Source of the DNA: Candidatus Methylomirabilota bacterium
GTDB taxonomy: Bacteria > Methylomirabilota > Methylomirabilia > Methylomirabilales > CSP1-5
Assembly: GCA_023249165.1 (NCBI GenBank)
Contig: JAHFDE010000004.1
Span: 1,436-22,953, forward strand
Reading direction: 5' to 3'
DNA length: 21,518 bases
Shown: piece after piece, positions 8,556 to 15,747 of the stretch
How the letters are laid out: each line of letters begins with the position of its first letter
Numbering within the stretch: the first letter of the stretch is position 1
Program-made: the position numbers and the translations under genes
Notes under the pieces: generated by a model
What the model was told of the DNA's origin: nothing
Seen by the model: the letters and a program-made list of their open reading frames with translations, nothing else
The model's database searches: none

Positions 8556-8627
8556 ATGAGGATGAGCCCCCGGTTGGTGAGGACGGTTGCGGTCCTAGTG
8601 CCGTTCCAACTTCTGAGGTCAATTTGA
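8556..8627 (+). pseudogene. Severed 5' end of the TIMP-like gene
   Basis: ATG at 8556 (or 8562), with GAGGAG upstream, reads MRMSPRLVRTVAV and then enters the inserted element at CTAG 8595-8598, stopping at TGA 8625-8627. Removing 104 bases (8595-8698) joins this exactly in frame to VLLAIPGLPNLAFA-CSC downstream, giving a classic signal peptide. This is therefore the original start of the next gene, cut off by the insertion. Confidence 0.7.
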
Positions 8628-8702
8628 TCAGCGTACCGTTGTTACAACGGTGGTGGGCATGTGTGTCAAAGGAGTTGACACAAATAGTTGGAACGGCACT
8701 AG
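8595..8702. mobile_element. MITE-like element with 17-bp perfect terminal inverted repeats
   Basis: CTAGTGCCGTTCCAACT (8595-8611) is repeated exactly in inverted form at 8686-8702. The ends share CTAG, fitting a 4-bp CTAG or 2-bp TA target duplication of the kind made by IS630/Tc1-mariner-type transposases. The element is far too small to encode one. Its interior has two further palindromes: ACCGTTGT-T-ACAACGGT (8634-8650) and TGTCAA-n5-TTGACA (8664-8680). Excision of 104 bases restores a continuous signal peptide across the site, which is strong evidence of insertion. No second copy is in this window. Confidence 0.8.
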
Positions 8703-9229
8703 TCCTGCTGGCGATCCCGGGGCTTCCCAACCTGGCATTTGCCTGCAGTTGTATGTGGGCCGGACCCTTCTCGAAGGTCGCGCTGGGTAAAGAGCTGATC
8801 GTTTTTGGAGAGGTGCTGGACCATTACAAGAACAGCATGGATGTGAGGGTCATCGAAGTCCTCAAGGGAACCGAGGAAGGCAAGACGATAAGGATCTGGG
8901 GGGATACCGGAGCTCTCTGCCGGCCCTACGTCAGCCACTTTCCGGTCGGCACCAAGTGGCTCTTCGCAGTGCAGAAGACAACCGGAGAACAAGCCTCATC
9001 CCTCTGGGAACGACTCTTCCCGTCGGCTCACAAGAGCGATTACGCGATTTCGATCTGTGGCGACTTCTGGTTGGAGGTCCGGGATGGCCGGGCGGTCGGC
9101 AGAATCACCGTGAAGGATCACTCGAATTTCCTGGAATGGGTTCCGCTGAACGATATGCTTACCTGGCTTCGGTCCAGTGGGAAGTTTCCGACGTTATTCC
9201 CCACCCCCCTATTGACATCCAGTCGCTGA
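8624..9229 (+). CDS. Exported TIMP/netrin-like (CxC) protein with element-derived N-terminus
   Basis: The mature part begins CSC after PNLAFA, a likely signal peptidase I site. It continues as a domain of about 170 residues with strands such as LIVFGEVL and RVIEVLKG and two further cysteines (GALCRP, SICGD). An N-terminal Cys-x-Cys on an OB-like fold is the pattern of tissue-inhibitor-of-metalloproteinase/netrin-like proteins; function in bacteria is largely unknown. The original start (8556/8562) is cut off by the inserted element. The frame through the element is open, and starts at TTG 8624 or GTG 8663 would give a new leader ending IVGTALVLLAIPGLP that could still act as a signal peptide. 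Neither has a good ribosome site, so the gene may be poorly expressed or dead. The coordinates give the longest open version. Confidence 0.65.
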   Translation: MISVPLLQRWWACVSKELTQIVGTALVLLAIPGLPNLAFACSCMWAGPFSKVALGKELIVFGEVLDHYKNSMDVRVIEVLKGTEEGKTIRIWGDTGALCRPYVSHFPVGTKWLFAVQKTTGEQASSLWERLFPSAHKSDYAISICGDFWLEVRDGRAVGRITVKDHSNFLEWVPLNDMLTWLRSSGKFPTLFPTPLLTSSR

Positions 9230-9255
9230 CGGTCGCTGGTCAATTCCCTTCGGGG

Positions 9256-9284
9256 TTGACGTTACGGGCTTGCGGAAATACACT
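9256..9284 (+). promoter_or_regulatory. Candidate sigma70 promoter for the phosphohistidine enzyme
   Basis: TTGACG (9256-9261), a 17-base spacer and TACACT (9279-9284). The expected start near 9291 is about six bases before the ATG at 9297. That would give an almost leaderless mRNA, which fits the lack of a ribosome-binding site there. Confidence 0.4.
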
Positions 9285-9296
9285 TGTGTCACTGTC

Positions 9297-11552
9297 ATGA
9301 CCTATTCCACCCTTCCGCTGAGTGAAATCACCGATCAGGATGCGGTGGGCGGTAAGGCCCGCGGTCTCGCCGCACTCATCGCCGCGGCCTTCCCGGTGCC
9401 CGAGGGCTTTGTGGTCTCGCCCGAGGCCACACCTGAAGAGATCATCGCTGCCTATCACCGTGTCGGCACGCCGCGTGTGGCGGTGCGTTCCTCGGCTGCA
9501 GAGGAGGACTCTAGCCGTCTCTCCTATGCCGGACAGTTCGAAACATTCCTTCATATCAGCGGCGAAGAATCCCTCCTGCGTGCGGTGGAAACCTGCCGCG
9601 CGGCGGCATCAACGACCCGGGGTGCGAATTATCGCGAGTATCCCGATCCCGCAGCCTGGAGGATGTGCGTCATTGTCCAACGCATGATCGAACCCGAGTA
9701 TGCCGGGGTCGCCTTCGCGGACGCAAACGGCGAAACCGTGGTCGAGGGCGTCGCCGGACTCGGTGATCGGTTGGTCTCTGGAAGAGCGGGCCCGTCCGTC
9801 TTGCCCGAAGATCTCCGCAGTGCCGTGGAACGCGTGGCACGGGCCGCGGTCGAAAGACTCGGCGGCGCCCTGGACATCGAGTGGGCTGCAGAACAGGGCT
9901 GCATATGGCTCCTCCAAGCCCGCCCGATTACGGCACCCCTGCAGGCGGCGTTGCCCGACCGCTTTCGCCTGTGGACGGCCGCCAACTTCCAGGAGGCGAT
10001 TCCTCGACCGCTGACCCCCATTTCAGAGGAAGTGACTCGACACAACATCCACGAGGTCTTCCGGATCTCCTTCCACTTCTCCGGCCTTCCAGAGCCCGAT
10101 GGCCCGATCGAGCGGCTGGTGAAGGGCCGGTTCTACATGAGCTACAGCGCCATGGCATCTTCCATGTGGATGCTCCCCGGCTTCCGGATGGAGAACCTGC
10201 TTCGGATGTTCGGCGACGGGCCGGAGCTGTCGCCGCTCGTCGCCTATCGCCAAGGTCGAAGGCTGCCTTTTCTCGTCAAGCTGCCGGCTACCGTGCTGCG
10301 CTATGTCGGCTGGATACTCTTCGCCAAGAGACGAATCCGCGACGTGCGGGAGTCGGTCCGAGCCTTTGATGCAAGCGTCCGATCGGCGATCGCCTGCGGC
10401 GCGAGCGATGCCGATCTCCTGAGCACCCTACAGGCCACGCCGGCTTCTATGCGTCCCGCGGCCACGGCCATGAGCATCTCATCCGCGATGGCCAACGGAC
10501 TCCTGAACACCATGATGCATTTGGCCAGCGAGCACATGCCAGAGGTCCCGAGCGCCGAGGTGGCCTCCATGGCCAGGACGGGTGAGATGGAGAGTCTGGA
10601 GCCATCGCGACAGCTCGCCGCGTTCGCTGACTGGCTTCGGGAGAACCCGGGACGTCCGGACGACGATCCGGAGGTCGAGACTCGCCTCGGGCGCTTTCTC
10701 GAAGCCTGCGGTTCCCGGTGCGAGAACGAGGCAGAACTGGCCAAACCGCGATGGCGCGAGCAACCGCACGAGGTCCTGCGCCTGGCGAGACAGCTGGCCT
10801 TGACGTCCCCGCGGCCGCCCAGACCCCCTGCCCCTGATATACCGCGTCGCGCGCTCCTGCACCGGGTGCTCTCCCTCTATGCGCGGCCCGCACGGATCTG
10901 GCAACAGAGGCGGGAAACAACCCGGGCCCTACTGGCAGGAACGGCGGAGAGCTTTCGCCATCTCTTGCTGGAAATTGGCCGCCGCCTACGAACGCGGAAC
11001 ATCCTCGATGCTCCCGAGGACATCTTTTTCCTTCTTCGAGACGAGATCGCGTCTCTCCTTGAAACCCCCATTTCTCCTGCCCTCCGGGGGACGATAGTCA
11101 CCCGGGTGGGGCGCCGCCGGGAGCTCCGTCGCCGGATGCTGGACTGGCCTCCGCCGCCTCGGCTCCTGGCCGAGCTGGCCGACGGACGTCTCGTGCCCTT
11201 CGCGCCCGACCCCGGATCCGGCGGCATCCTTCGCGGCTTCGGCGCCTCCCCCGGCCGAGTCACCGCCCGCGCGCGCGTGCTCCTCGATATCGAACAGGCG
11301 AAGGACCTTCAGCCCGGCGAGGTGCTGGTCGCTCGAACCACCGACATCGGCTGGACTCTTGTCTTTCGCCTCGCCTCGGCCGTTGTCACCGAGATCGGCG
11401 CCCCCACCTCCCATGCTGCGATCGTCGCGCGCGAGCTTGGGCTGCCGGCCGTGGTGAACGTGGACCGGGCGACCGAGCGCATCCGCACGGGTGATGAACT
11501 CTTCGTGGACGGCTGGGCAGGCGTGGTGCGCAGGAATCCGGCTCCGGAGTGA
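9297..11552 (+). CDS. PEP-synthase/rifampin-phosphotransferase-like phosphohistidine enzyme
   Basis: A 751-residue protein. Residues about 1-220 are a PEP/pyruvate-dikinase-type ATP-binding domain (VGGKARGLA, AVRSSAAEEDS near residue 62, and a closing DIEWA...LLQARPIT). The middle (220-630) is divergent and helical. The C-terminus (about 645-751) is the swivelling phosphohistidine domain with TSHAAIVARELG and catalytic His706. The C-terminal PEP/pyruvate TIM barrel of PEP synthase is absent, as in rifampin phosphotransferases, which are about 110 residues longer. It probably moves a phosphate from ATP through His706 to a substrate in the middle domain. The substrate is unknown, and rifampin resistance should not be assumed. 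The ATG at 9297 is preferred over the longer TTG start at 9270 because of the promoter position. It converges on the MFS gene. Confidence 0.85.
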   Translation: MTYSTLPLSEITDQDAVGGKARGLAALIAAAFPVPEGFVVSPEATPEEIIAAYHRVGTPRVAVRSSAAEEDSSRLSYAGQFETFLHISGEESLLRAVETCRAAASTTRGANYREYPDPAAWRMCVIVQRMIEPEYAGVAFADANGETVVEGVAGLGDRLVSGRAGPSVLPEDLRSAVERVARAAVERLGGALDIEWAAEQGCIWLLQARPITAPLQAALPDRFRLWTAANFQEAIPRPLTPISEEVTRHNIHEVFRISFHFSGLPEPDGPIERLVKGRFYMSYSAMASSMWMLPGFRMENLLRMFGDGPELSPLVAYRQGRRLPFLVKLPATVLRYVGWILFAKRRIRDVRESVRAFDASVRSAIACGASDADLLSTLQATPASMRPAATAMSISSAMANGLLNTMMHLASEHMPEVPSAEVASMARTGEMESLEPSRQLAAFADWLRENPGRPDDDPEVETRLGRFLEACGSRCENEAELAKPRWREQPHEVLRLARQLALTSPRPPRPPAPDIPRRALLHRVLSLYARPARIWQQRRETTRALLAGTAESFRHLLLEIGRRLRTRNILDAPEDIFFLLRDEIASLLETPISPALRGTIVTRVGRRRELRRRMLDWPPPPRLLAELADGRLVPFAPDPGSGGILRGFGASPGRVTARARVLLDIEQAKDLQPGEVLVARTTDIGWTLVFRLASAVVTEIGAPTSHAAIVARELGLPAVVNVDRATERIRTGDELFVDGWAGVVRRNPAPE

Positions 11553-11610
11553 CCCAGCCGAGGCAGCGGAAGGGCGGGGACAGCAAGAGAGTCAGTGGGA
11601 GCCCGGCAGT

Positions 11611-12933
11611 CTAGGGCTTCCGGTCGGGGGGGACGGTGAGCATCAGGAGGAAGCCGACCACGAAGAAGATGATGACCGTGCCCATGCCGAGCCGCTGACT
11701 GCCCGACAGGTAGGTCCCCCAACCCACGAGCAGCGGACCGAGAAAGGCGGTCGCCTTGCCGGACAGGGCGTACAGTCCGAACATCTCAGTAAGCAACGGC
11801 GCGGGCGCGACCCGCGCCAGGAAAGAGCGGCTGGCTGCCTGCACAGGACCGACGAAGACTCCAAGCAGCAACCCGAAGGCCCAGAACAGCGTCGGGGACT
11901 GGACGAGCAGGATGAGCGTGGCAGGCACCATCAAACCGACCAGCGAGAGGAGGATCGTGGGTTTGCTGCCGATCCAGTCATCCACCCAGGCGAAAAGGGC
12001 GGCGCCAACCCCGGCCGTGACATTGAGAGCGATGCCGAAGATCAATATCTCCTCTTCGGTCATTTTGAACGTGCCGGCCGCATAGACCCCACCAAAGGCG
12101 AACACCGTCGCCAGCCCGTCGATGTAGATCATCCGCGCCACCAAGAAACGGATAATGTCCCTATAGCGCCGCACCTGGCGGATGGAATCCGACAGTTGTC
12201 GCAGTCCGTCCCGCGCCGCGCGGGCCAACCCCTTGCCCGTGCCGCGGCTATCAGGTGTACCCAGGAACAGTGGCATCGCGAACAGGAGGTACCAGACCGC
12301 CACAAGGAGAAACGTCGCCCGCACGTGCTCGGCAGCAGCGCGGTCCAGGCTGAACCACGGATGGTCCGCCCTGACGAAGGCGAAGAGGGCCACCACGAGT
12401 GACGCCAATCCGCCAGCATACCCCAGGCTCCAGCCCCAGCCAGACCACCGCCCCAGGCGGTCCGGACCTACCAGGCTCGGGAGCATCGCGTTGTAGAAGA
12501 TTGCGGCGAACTCCTCGCCGATCGTCCCGAGCCATACCAGGAGCAGCGCCAGCCACACGTACTCCAGTGATGGCCTCACGAACCACAGCAGGGCTGTCGC
12601 GCCCACACATAGGGCCGTGAACGCAGCGATCCACGGCTTGCGCCGGCCGCCCTGGTCCGCCATGGCACCCAGGATTGGGCCGCCGATCGCCACGACGATC
12701 GCCGCCGCGCTCAGCGTGTTTCCCCACTGCACGCTTCCGACGGTCTCGTTCTCCGCCACGAGGCGCGTGAAGTAGGCCGCGAACACGAATGTCTGTATGA
12801 CAGACGCAAAGGCACTGCTGGCCCAGTCATAGAAGGCCCACGACACCAGGCCCGGCGTGGAACTGGACGCCCGCCGAGCCGAAGGCTCTCCCCGGCTGCT
12901 CAACCCCGCCTGACCAGACTCGTGAGCGCCCAT
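11611..12933 (-). CDS. MFS transporter, Atg22/UMF1-like
   Basis: A 440-residue polytopic inner-membrane protein with about 12 hydrophobic segments and the family signatures SWAFYDWASSAFASVIQT near the N-terminus, a loop with GRRKPW, and IFYNAMLPSL in the following half. Bacterial members of the Atg22/UMF1 branch are putative exporters; yeast Atg22 exports amino acids from the vacuole. The substrate here is unknown. The ATG at 12933 is chosen because GGGGAG lies about six bases upstream and the family motif begins soon after; a longer open frame to 13128 adds a non-conserved arginine-rich stretch. It faces the phosphohistidine enzyme with 58 bases between stops and no clear terminator. Confidence 0.9.
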   Translation of the reverse strand: MGAHESGQAGLSSRGEPSARRASSSTPGLVSWAFYDWASSAFASVIQTFVFAAYFTRLVAENETVGSVQWGNTLSAAAIVVAIGGPILGAMADQGGRRKPWIAAFTALCVGATALLWFVRPSLEYVWLALLLVWLGTIGEEFAAIFYNAMLPSLVGPDRLGRWSGWGWSLGYAGGLASLVVALFAFVRADHPWFSLDRAAAEHVRATFLLVAVWYLLFAMPLFLGTPDSRGTGKGLARAARDGLRQLSDSIRQVRRYRDIIRFLVARMIYIDGLATVFAFGGVYAAGTFKMTEEEILIFGIALNVTAGVGAALFAWVDDWIGSKPTILLSLVGLMVPATLILLVQSPTLFWAFGLLLGVFVGPVQAASRSFLARVAPAPLLTEMFGLYALSGKATAFLGPLLVGWGTYLSGSQRLGMGTVIIFFVVGFLLMLTVPPDRKP

Positions 12934-13111
12934 CCCAGCTCCCCGTGCCGATCCCGGTGAGACGCCTTCTGGGCCACCATCACTGTGCCACAATACCCGC
13001 GCCCTCCAAAGACAAATCGCTCCTCGCGCACACTCCCCGTCCCTTCCCGCTCGTGCCTGACGCCGATAGGTCTCACCGTCGCTGAATGTTTGGACCTTGG
13101 ACAGCGGCTTG

Positions 13112-13127
13112 TGGCATATTTCTGGCA
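13112..13127 (+). promoter_or_regulatory. Sigma54-like promoter before the lipoprotein gene
   Basis: TGGCAT (13112-13117), five bases, TGGCA (13123-13127). The GG and GC pairs are 12 bases apart as in RpoN promoters. The deviations are T for C at the sixth base and G for T in the -12 box. Transcription would start near 13138, 23 bases before the ATG. It also reads as a TGGCATA direct repeat with an 11-base period. Confidence 0.4.
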
Positions 13128-13160
13128 TAGGTCAGCCCGAGGTCGGACTGGCGATAAGCG

Positions 13161-13637
13161 ATGAGAACATCCTGCAGAATATTTCCACTTCTGGCCTTTG
13201 TTGCTGTGCTGCAGATCGCCTGCGGGTCCAAGCCCGACTCGCCTGAGGCGCGGGTGCGCGCCCTCTTCGACAAGGCCGAGGTAGCTGCCGAGAAGAAGGA
13301 TCTCGGCACATTGAGGGACCTGATCTCGGATCACTACCTGGACGACCTCGGGCAGAACAAGCAGGCTATCCTGGGTGTCCTCTCGTTTCACTTCTTCCGC
13401 AACCAGTCTATTTACGTGCTGACGCGGATTCAGACCATCGCGTTTCCCGAGCCGGCGCGAGCCGGGGCGGTCGTCTTTGTCGCAACGGCCGGCCAGCCCA
13501 TCCCTGGCACCGAGGACCTCCTTCGCGTCCGCGCCGATCTGTTCCGGTTCGACATTACGCTCGCCGACAAGGGCAAGGGCGACTGGAAGGTCACCCGCGC
13601 CCAGTGGCGGCGCGTAGAACTCAAGGATTTCCTCTGA
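13161..13637 (+). CDS. Lipoprotein, unknown function
   Basis: A 158-residue protein. Residues 1-21 form a type II signal peptide with lipobox LQIAC (Cys21), so the protein is lipid-anchored in the envelope. The rest begins with a predicted helical stretch rich in Lys/Glu/Asp (about 28-55, ARVRALFDKAEVAAEKKDL) and continues as mixed alpha/beta sequence. This, with RFDITLADKGKGDWKVTRAQWRRVEL at the end split over strands, suggests an NTF2/SnoaL-like cone fold, an inference from pattern only. The ATG at 13161 is the only one giving a proper signal peptide. A sigma54-like sequence lies just upstream. It diverges from the MFS gene. Confidence 0.75.
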   Translation: MRTSCRIFPLLAFVAVLQIACGSKPDSPEARVRALFDKAEVAAEKKDLGTLRDLISDHYLDDLGQNKQAILGVLSFHFFRNQSIYVLTRIQTIAFPEPARAGAVVFVATAGQPIPGTEDLLRVRADLFRFDITLADKGKGDWKVTRAQWRRVELKDFL

Positions 13638-13674
13638 TCGGCTTCGGCCGGGTGAACAACGCTCCAAATTCCCG

Positions 13675-13703
13675 TTGCGCCGATCGCGCTTTTCCCGTAC
13701 TAA
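13675..13703 (+). promoter_or_regulatory. Candidate promoter for the CDGSH gene
   Basis: TTGCGC (13675-13680), a 17-base spacer and TACTAA (13698-13703, followed by T). The 120-base leader before the ATG at 13829 holds no recognised riboswitch. Confidence 0.35.
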
Positions 13704-13828
13704 TAGGGCGATTCCGTCCCCGTGACGGGCTGCGTTCCTCACGAGGAGGCCGGCGGCGTGGGACCTGGCGCGGTTCTGGTCGGAGCGCTGACCGAACGGT
13801 GCGAAGGTTCGGATGAGGAGGCGATAAG

Positions 13829-14467
13829 ATGACCGAGCAGAAGAAGCCGACCATCGAGTGCTCAGCAGACGGCCCCTACATCGTGCGGGGCCTGGAAAAG
13901 CTGCACAATTCCCGAGGCGAACCCATTACGACGAAGCGCACCATCGCCCTCTGTCGGTGCGGCGGATCGGCGAGCAAGCCCTTTTGCGACGGCACCCACT
14001 CCACGATCGGCTTTTCGGGGAAGAAGTTGACTGACGGCTCGCGGGACAAACGGAAGACCCATCAAGGAAAGAAGATCACTATCCACGACAACCGCGGGAT
14101 CTGTTCCCACGCAGGACTTTGCACGGATAATCTTGCGTCGGTCTTTCGGATGAATAGCAAACCGTGGATTGACCCCGATGGGGCGGATGTCGAAGCAATC
14201 ATCGAGACGATCAAGAAATGCCCCTCGGGGGCCCTGAGCTATTCGATCGAAGAGGTTGAGCACCGAGATCAAGAACGGGAACCCATGATCGCCGTTTCCA
14301 AGGATGGACCCTATCACGTCTCGGGCGCCATCGAGTTCAAAGATCAGCCACGAGGAGAGGGCGCTTCGGAAGAACACTACACCCTTTGCCGCTGCGGTGC
14401 CTCGAAGAACAAGCCGTTCTGCGATGGATCACACTGGCAGATCAAGTTCACGGATGAGAAGAATTGA
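13829..14467 (+). CDS. Double CDGSH / ferredoxin-like iron-sulfur protein
   Basis: A 212-residue cytosolic protein with three metal modules. CDGSH 1 has Cys42, Cys44, Cys53 and His57 (CRCGG...FCDGTH). A central Fer4_19-type domain has Cys92, His94, Cys98 and Cys131 (GICSHAGLC ... KKCPSGAL). CDGSH 2 has Cys187, Cys189, Cys198 and His202 (CRCGA...FCDGSH). CDGSH domains each bind a [2Fe-2S] cluster through three Cys and one His. The central domain belongs to divergent 4Fe-4S ferredoxin-like proteins. A role in electron transfer or Fe-S/redox sensing is likely, but the partner is unknown. GAGGAGG lies seven bases before the ATG. The last 14 bases overlap the start of the DNA glycosylase gene. Confidence 0.93.
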   Translation: MTEQKKPTIECSADGPYIVRGLEKLHNSRGEPITTKRTIALCRCGGSASKPFCDGTHSTIGFSGKKLTDGSRDKRKTHQGKKITIHDNRGICSHAGLCTDNLASVFRMNSKPWIDPDGADVEAIIETIKKCPSGALSYSIEEVEHRDQEREPMIAVSKDGPYHVSGAIEFKDQPRGEGASEEHYTLCRCGASKNKPFCDGSHWQIKFTDEKN

Positions 14468-15017
14468 CCACACCTCAGCCGGCCCCCGTCCCCTCCCGGA
14501 CTATGTGGCGCCGGGGCTCAGGCTCCTCTTCGTAGGGATTAACCCCGGCCTTGTCTCGGCCGCCGCCGGACACTACTATGCGAATCCACGGAACAGCTTC
14601 TGGCGCCTTCTCCACGGGGGAGGCTTGACGCCTGTACCCCTGCTGCCCCACGACGACGCTCGGCTGCCTGCCCTTGGCTATGGCCTCACCGACATCGTCA
14701 AGCGGCCATCCCGAGGCGCGAGGGACCTGAAAAGAGCGGAGTTCGTGTCGGGCCGGCGGCGGCTAACCCGTCTGGTGAAGCGCCTGAAGCCCCACGCCGT
14801 CTGCTTCAACAGCAAGACTGCCTTCGAGGGGTATTTCGGGAAGGGGGCTTTTCGTCGCTTCGGCCCGCAGACGGGCCGGCTGGCGAACACGCCGGTCTAC
14901 GTCCTCCCCTCCACCAGCCCGGCAAACGCTGCCGTCCCCCTCGCAGTGAAGCGGCGGCACTTTCGAGCGCTCAAGGCCTGGGTCGAGACGGTGGCCAAGG
15001 TTCCCAAGAAGGCCTGA
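14454..15017 (+). CDS. mug: G:T/U mismatch-specific DNA glycosylase (Mug/TDG family)
   Basis: A 187-residue protein of UDG family 2. Motif 1, GINPGL, has the catalytic Asn30 and is followed by GHYYANPRNSFWRLL, closer to eukaryotic TDG (GHHY...N.FW) than to E. coli Mug. Motif 2 is VLPSTSPANAAV, again TDG-like. The enzyme removes uracil, ethenocytosine or thymine opposite guanine as the first step of base excision repair. The ATG at 14454 overlaps the upstream CDGSH gene by 14 bases, suggesting translational coupling. The longer open frame to 14304 overlaps CDGSH 2 and is rejected. A pairing of a repair glycosylase with an Fe-S protein is a context clue only; this glycosylase has no cluster cysteines. 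Confidence 0.9.
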   Translation: MRRIDHTSAGPRPLPDYVAPGLRLLFVGINPGLVSAAAGHYYANPRNSFWRLLHGGGLTPVPLLPHDDARLPALGYGLTDIVKRPSRGARDLKRAEFVSGRRRLTRLVKRLKPHAVCFNSKTAFEGYFGKGAFRRFGPQTGRLANTPVYVLPSTSPANAAVPLAVKRRHFRALKAWVETVAKVPKKA

Positions 15018-15055
15018 GGCAAGGCCGAGGAAGTGGGGAGAAGGAGGAATAAGCG

Positions 15056-15238
15056 ATGCCCACTGACGAGACGCGCCGTGTATTGAAGGTGTTCGGTGTC
15101 GCGGTGACTGCCTACGAGGATGCCGTCGAGAAGGGACCGTCCGAAGAGGTGGCCAAGGCGGAGAGGGAGGTGGAAACGCGTCTGAAGGAGGTCACGGAGC
15201 TCATCAACCGCCTGCGCGCCAAGAAAAAGAAGAAGTGA
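15056..15238 (+). CDS. Small coiled-coil protein with lysine tail, unknown
   Basis: A 60-residue, highly charged, probably all-helical protein (heptad-like pattern from about residue 28 to 52) ending in five lysines. An excellent AAGGAGG (15041-15047) lies eight bases before the ATG, so it is very likely translated. It follows the glycosylase gene by 38 bases and may share its mRNA. No family recognised; the basic tail could bind nucleic acid or membrane, but this is speculation. Confidence 0.75.
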   Translation: MPTDETRRVLKVFGVAVTAYEDAVEKGPSEEVAKAEREVETRLKEVTELINRLRAKKKKK

Positions 15239-15257
15239 CGAGAGGGGCCGCGCAGGG

Positions 15258-15713
15258 TCAGTTCCTGCTGGTCCCCTTGTAGTCCGGATCCGCGTAGTAT
15301 TTCGGACTGAAGGCGGTAAAGCTCTGCCCCGTCGTCTCCTCGGTCACCTCGACCCCTTCGCGCTGGAGATGCTCCTGTTGCTCTTCGGTCAGCCCCAGGA
15401 GGCGATCGCCGGCCCTCCGCAGGATGTGTATTCTCGCCCGCAGATCGAACATCGGGTCTGCCTGTAAACGCAACCGGCCCTTGTCCAGGGCCAGGACGGC
15501 GGTCTTGAACTCCTCGGACACGGGCTGCGGCGATTTGTTCAACAGGACGATCTCCCGGCTGAATTCCGGCGCGATCTCCTGAATGCTCCCGACGTAGGTC
15601 TGATCGCGCCATTCGATGAAGGCGGGGATCCCGGGCGGCTGCTCCCGCGCCACACGCTCTTTTTCCTCCGCCAGATACCGGATGAGGCCAAAGATGTCCG
15701 GGGGCTGACTCAT
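15258..15713 (-). CDS. Hypothetical protein
   Basis: A 151-residue soluble protein without signal peptide or membrane segment and with no cysteine. A charged helical start (FGLIRYLAEEKERVAREQ) is followed by strand-rich sequence and a charged segment (GLTEEQQEHLQREGVEV). I do not recognise a family. Codon use and GC match the neighbours. It lies 34 bases after the next gene upstream on the same strand, so the two form a probable operon driven from 16108-16136. The ATG at 15713 has only a weak ribosome site, consistent with coupled translation. Confidence 0.7.
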   Translation of the reverse strand: MSQPPDIFGLIRYLAEEKERVAREQPPGIPAFIEWRDQTYVGSIQEIAPEFSREIVLLNKSPQPVSEEFKTAVLALDKGRLRLQADPMFDLRARIHILRRAGDRLLGLTEEQQEHLQREGVEVTEETTGQSFTAFSPKYYADPDYKGTSRN

Positions 15714-15747
15714 CGAGGCAAGTCCGCTCTACGGCCGTCGCGCAACT

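Noticed and set aside
8675..8705. An outward promoter carried by the inserted element (TTGACA plus flanking bases)
   Set aside because: The best -10 at 16-18 bases matches only 3 of 6, and a start there would lie too late to make the signal peptide.
11491..12402. A 303-residue plus-strand ORF opposite the MFS gene
   Set aside because: Very hydrophilic, repetitive Gln/Arg/Glu composition typical of the complement of a membrane protein gene.
12934..13128. N-terminal extension of the MFS protein to 13128
   Set aside because: The added sequence is Arg/Gly-rich and non-hydrophobic, while the ATG at 12933 has a good ribosome site.
12900..13742. A 280-residue minus-strand ORF
   Set aside because: It overlaps the lipoprotein gene with its clear lipobox on the opposite strand and the MFS start.
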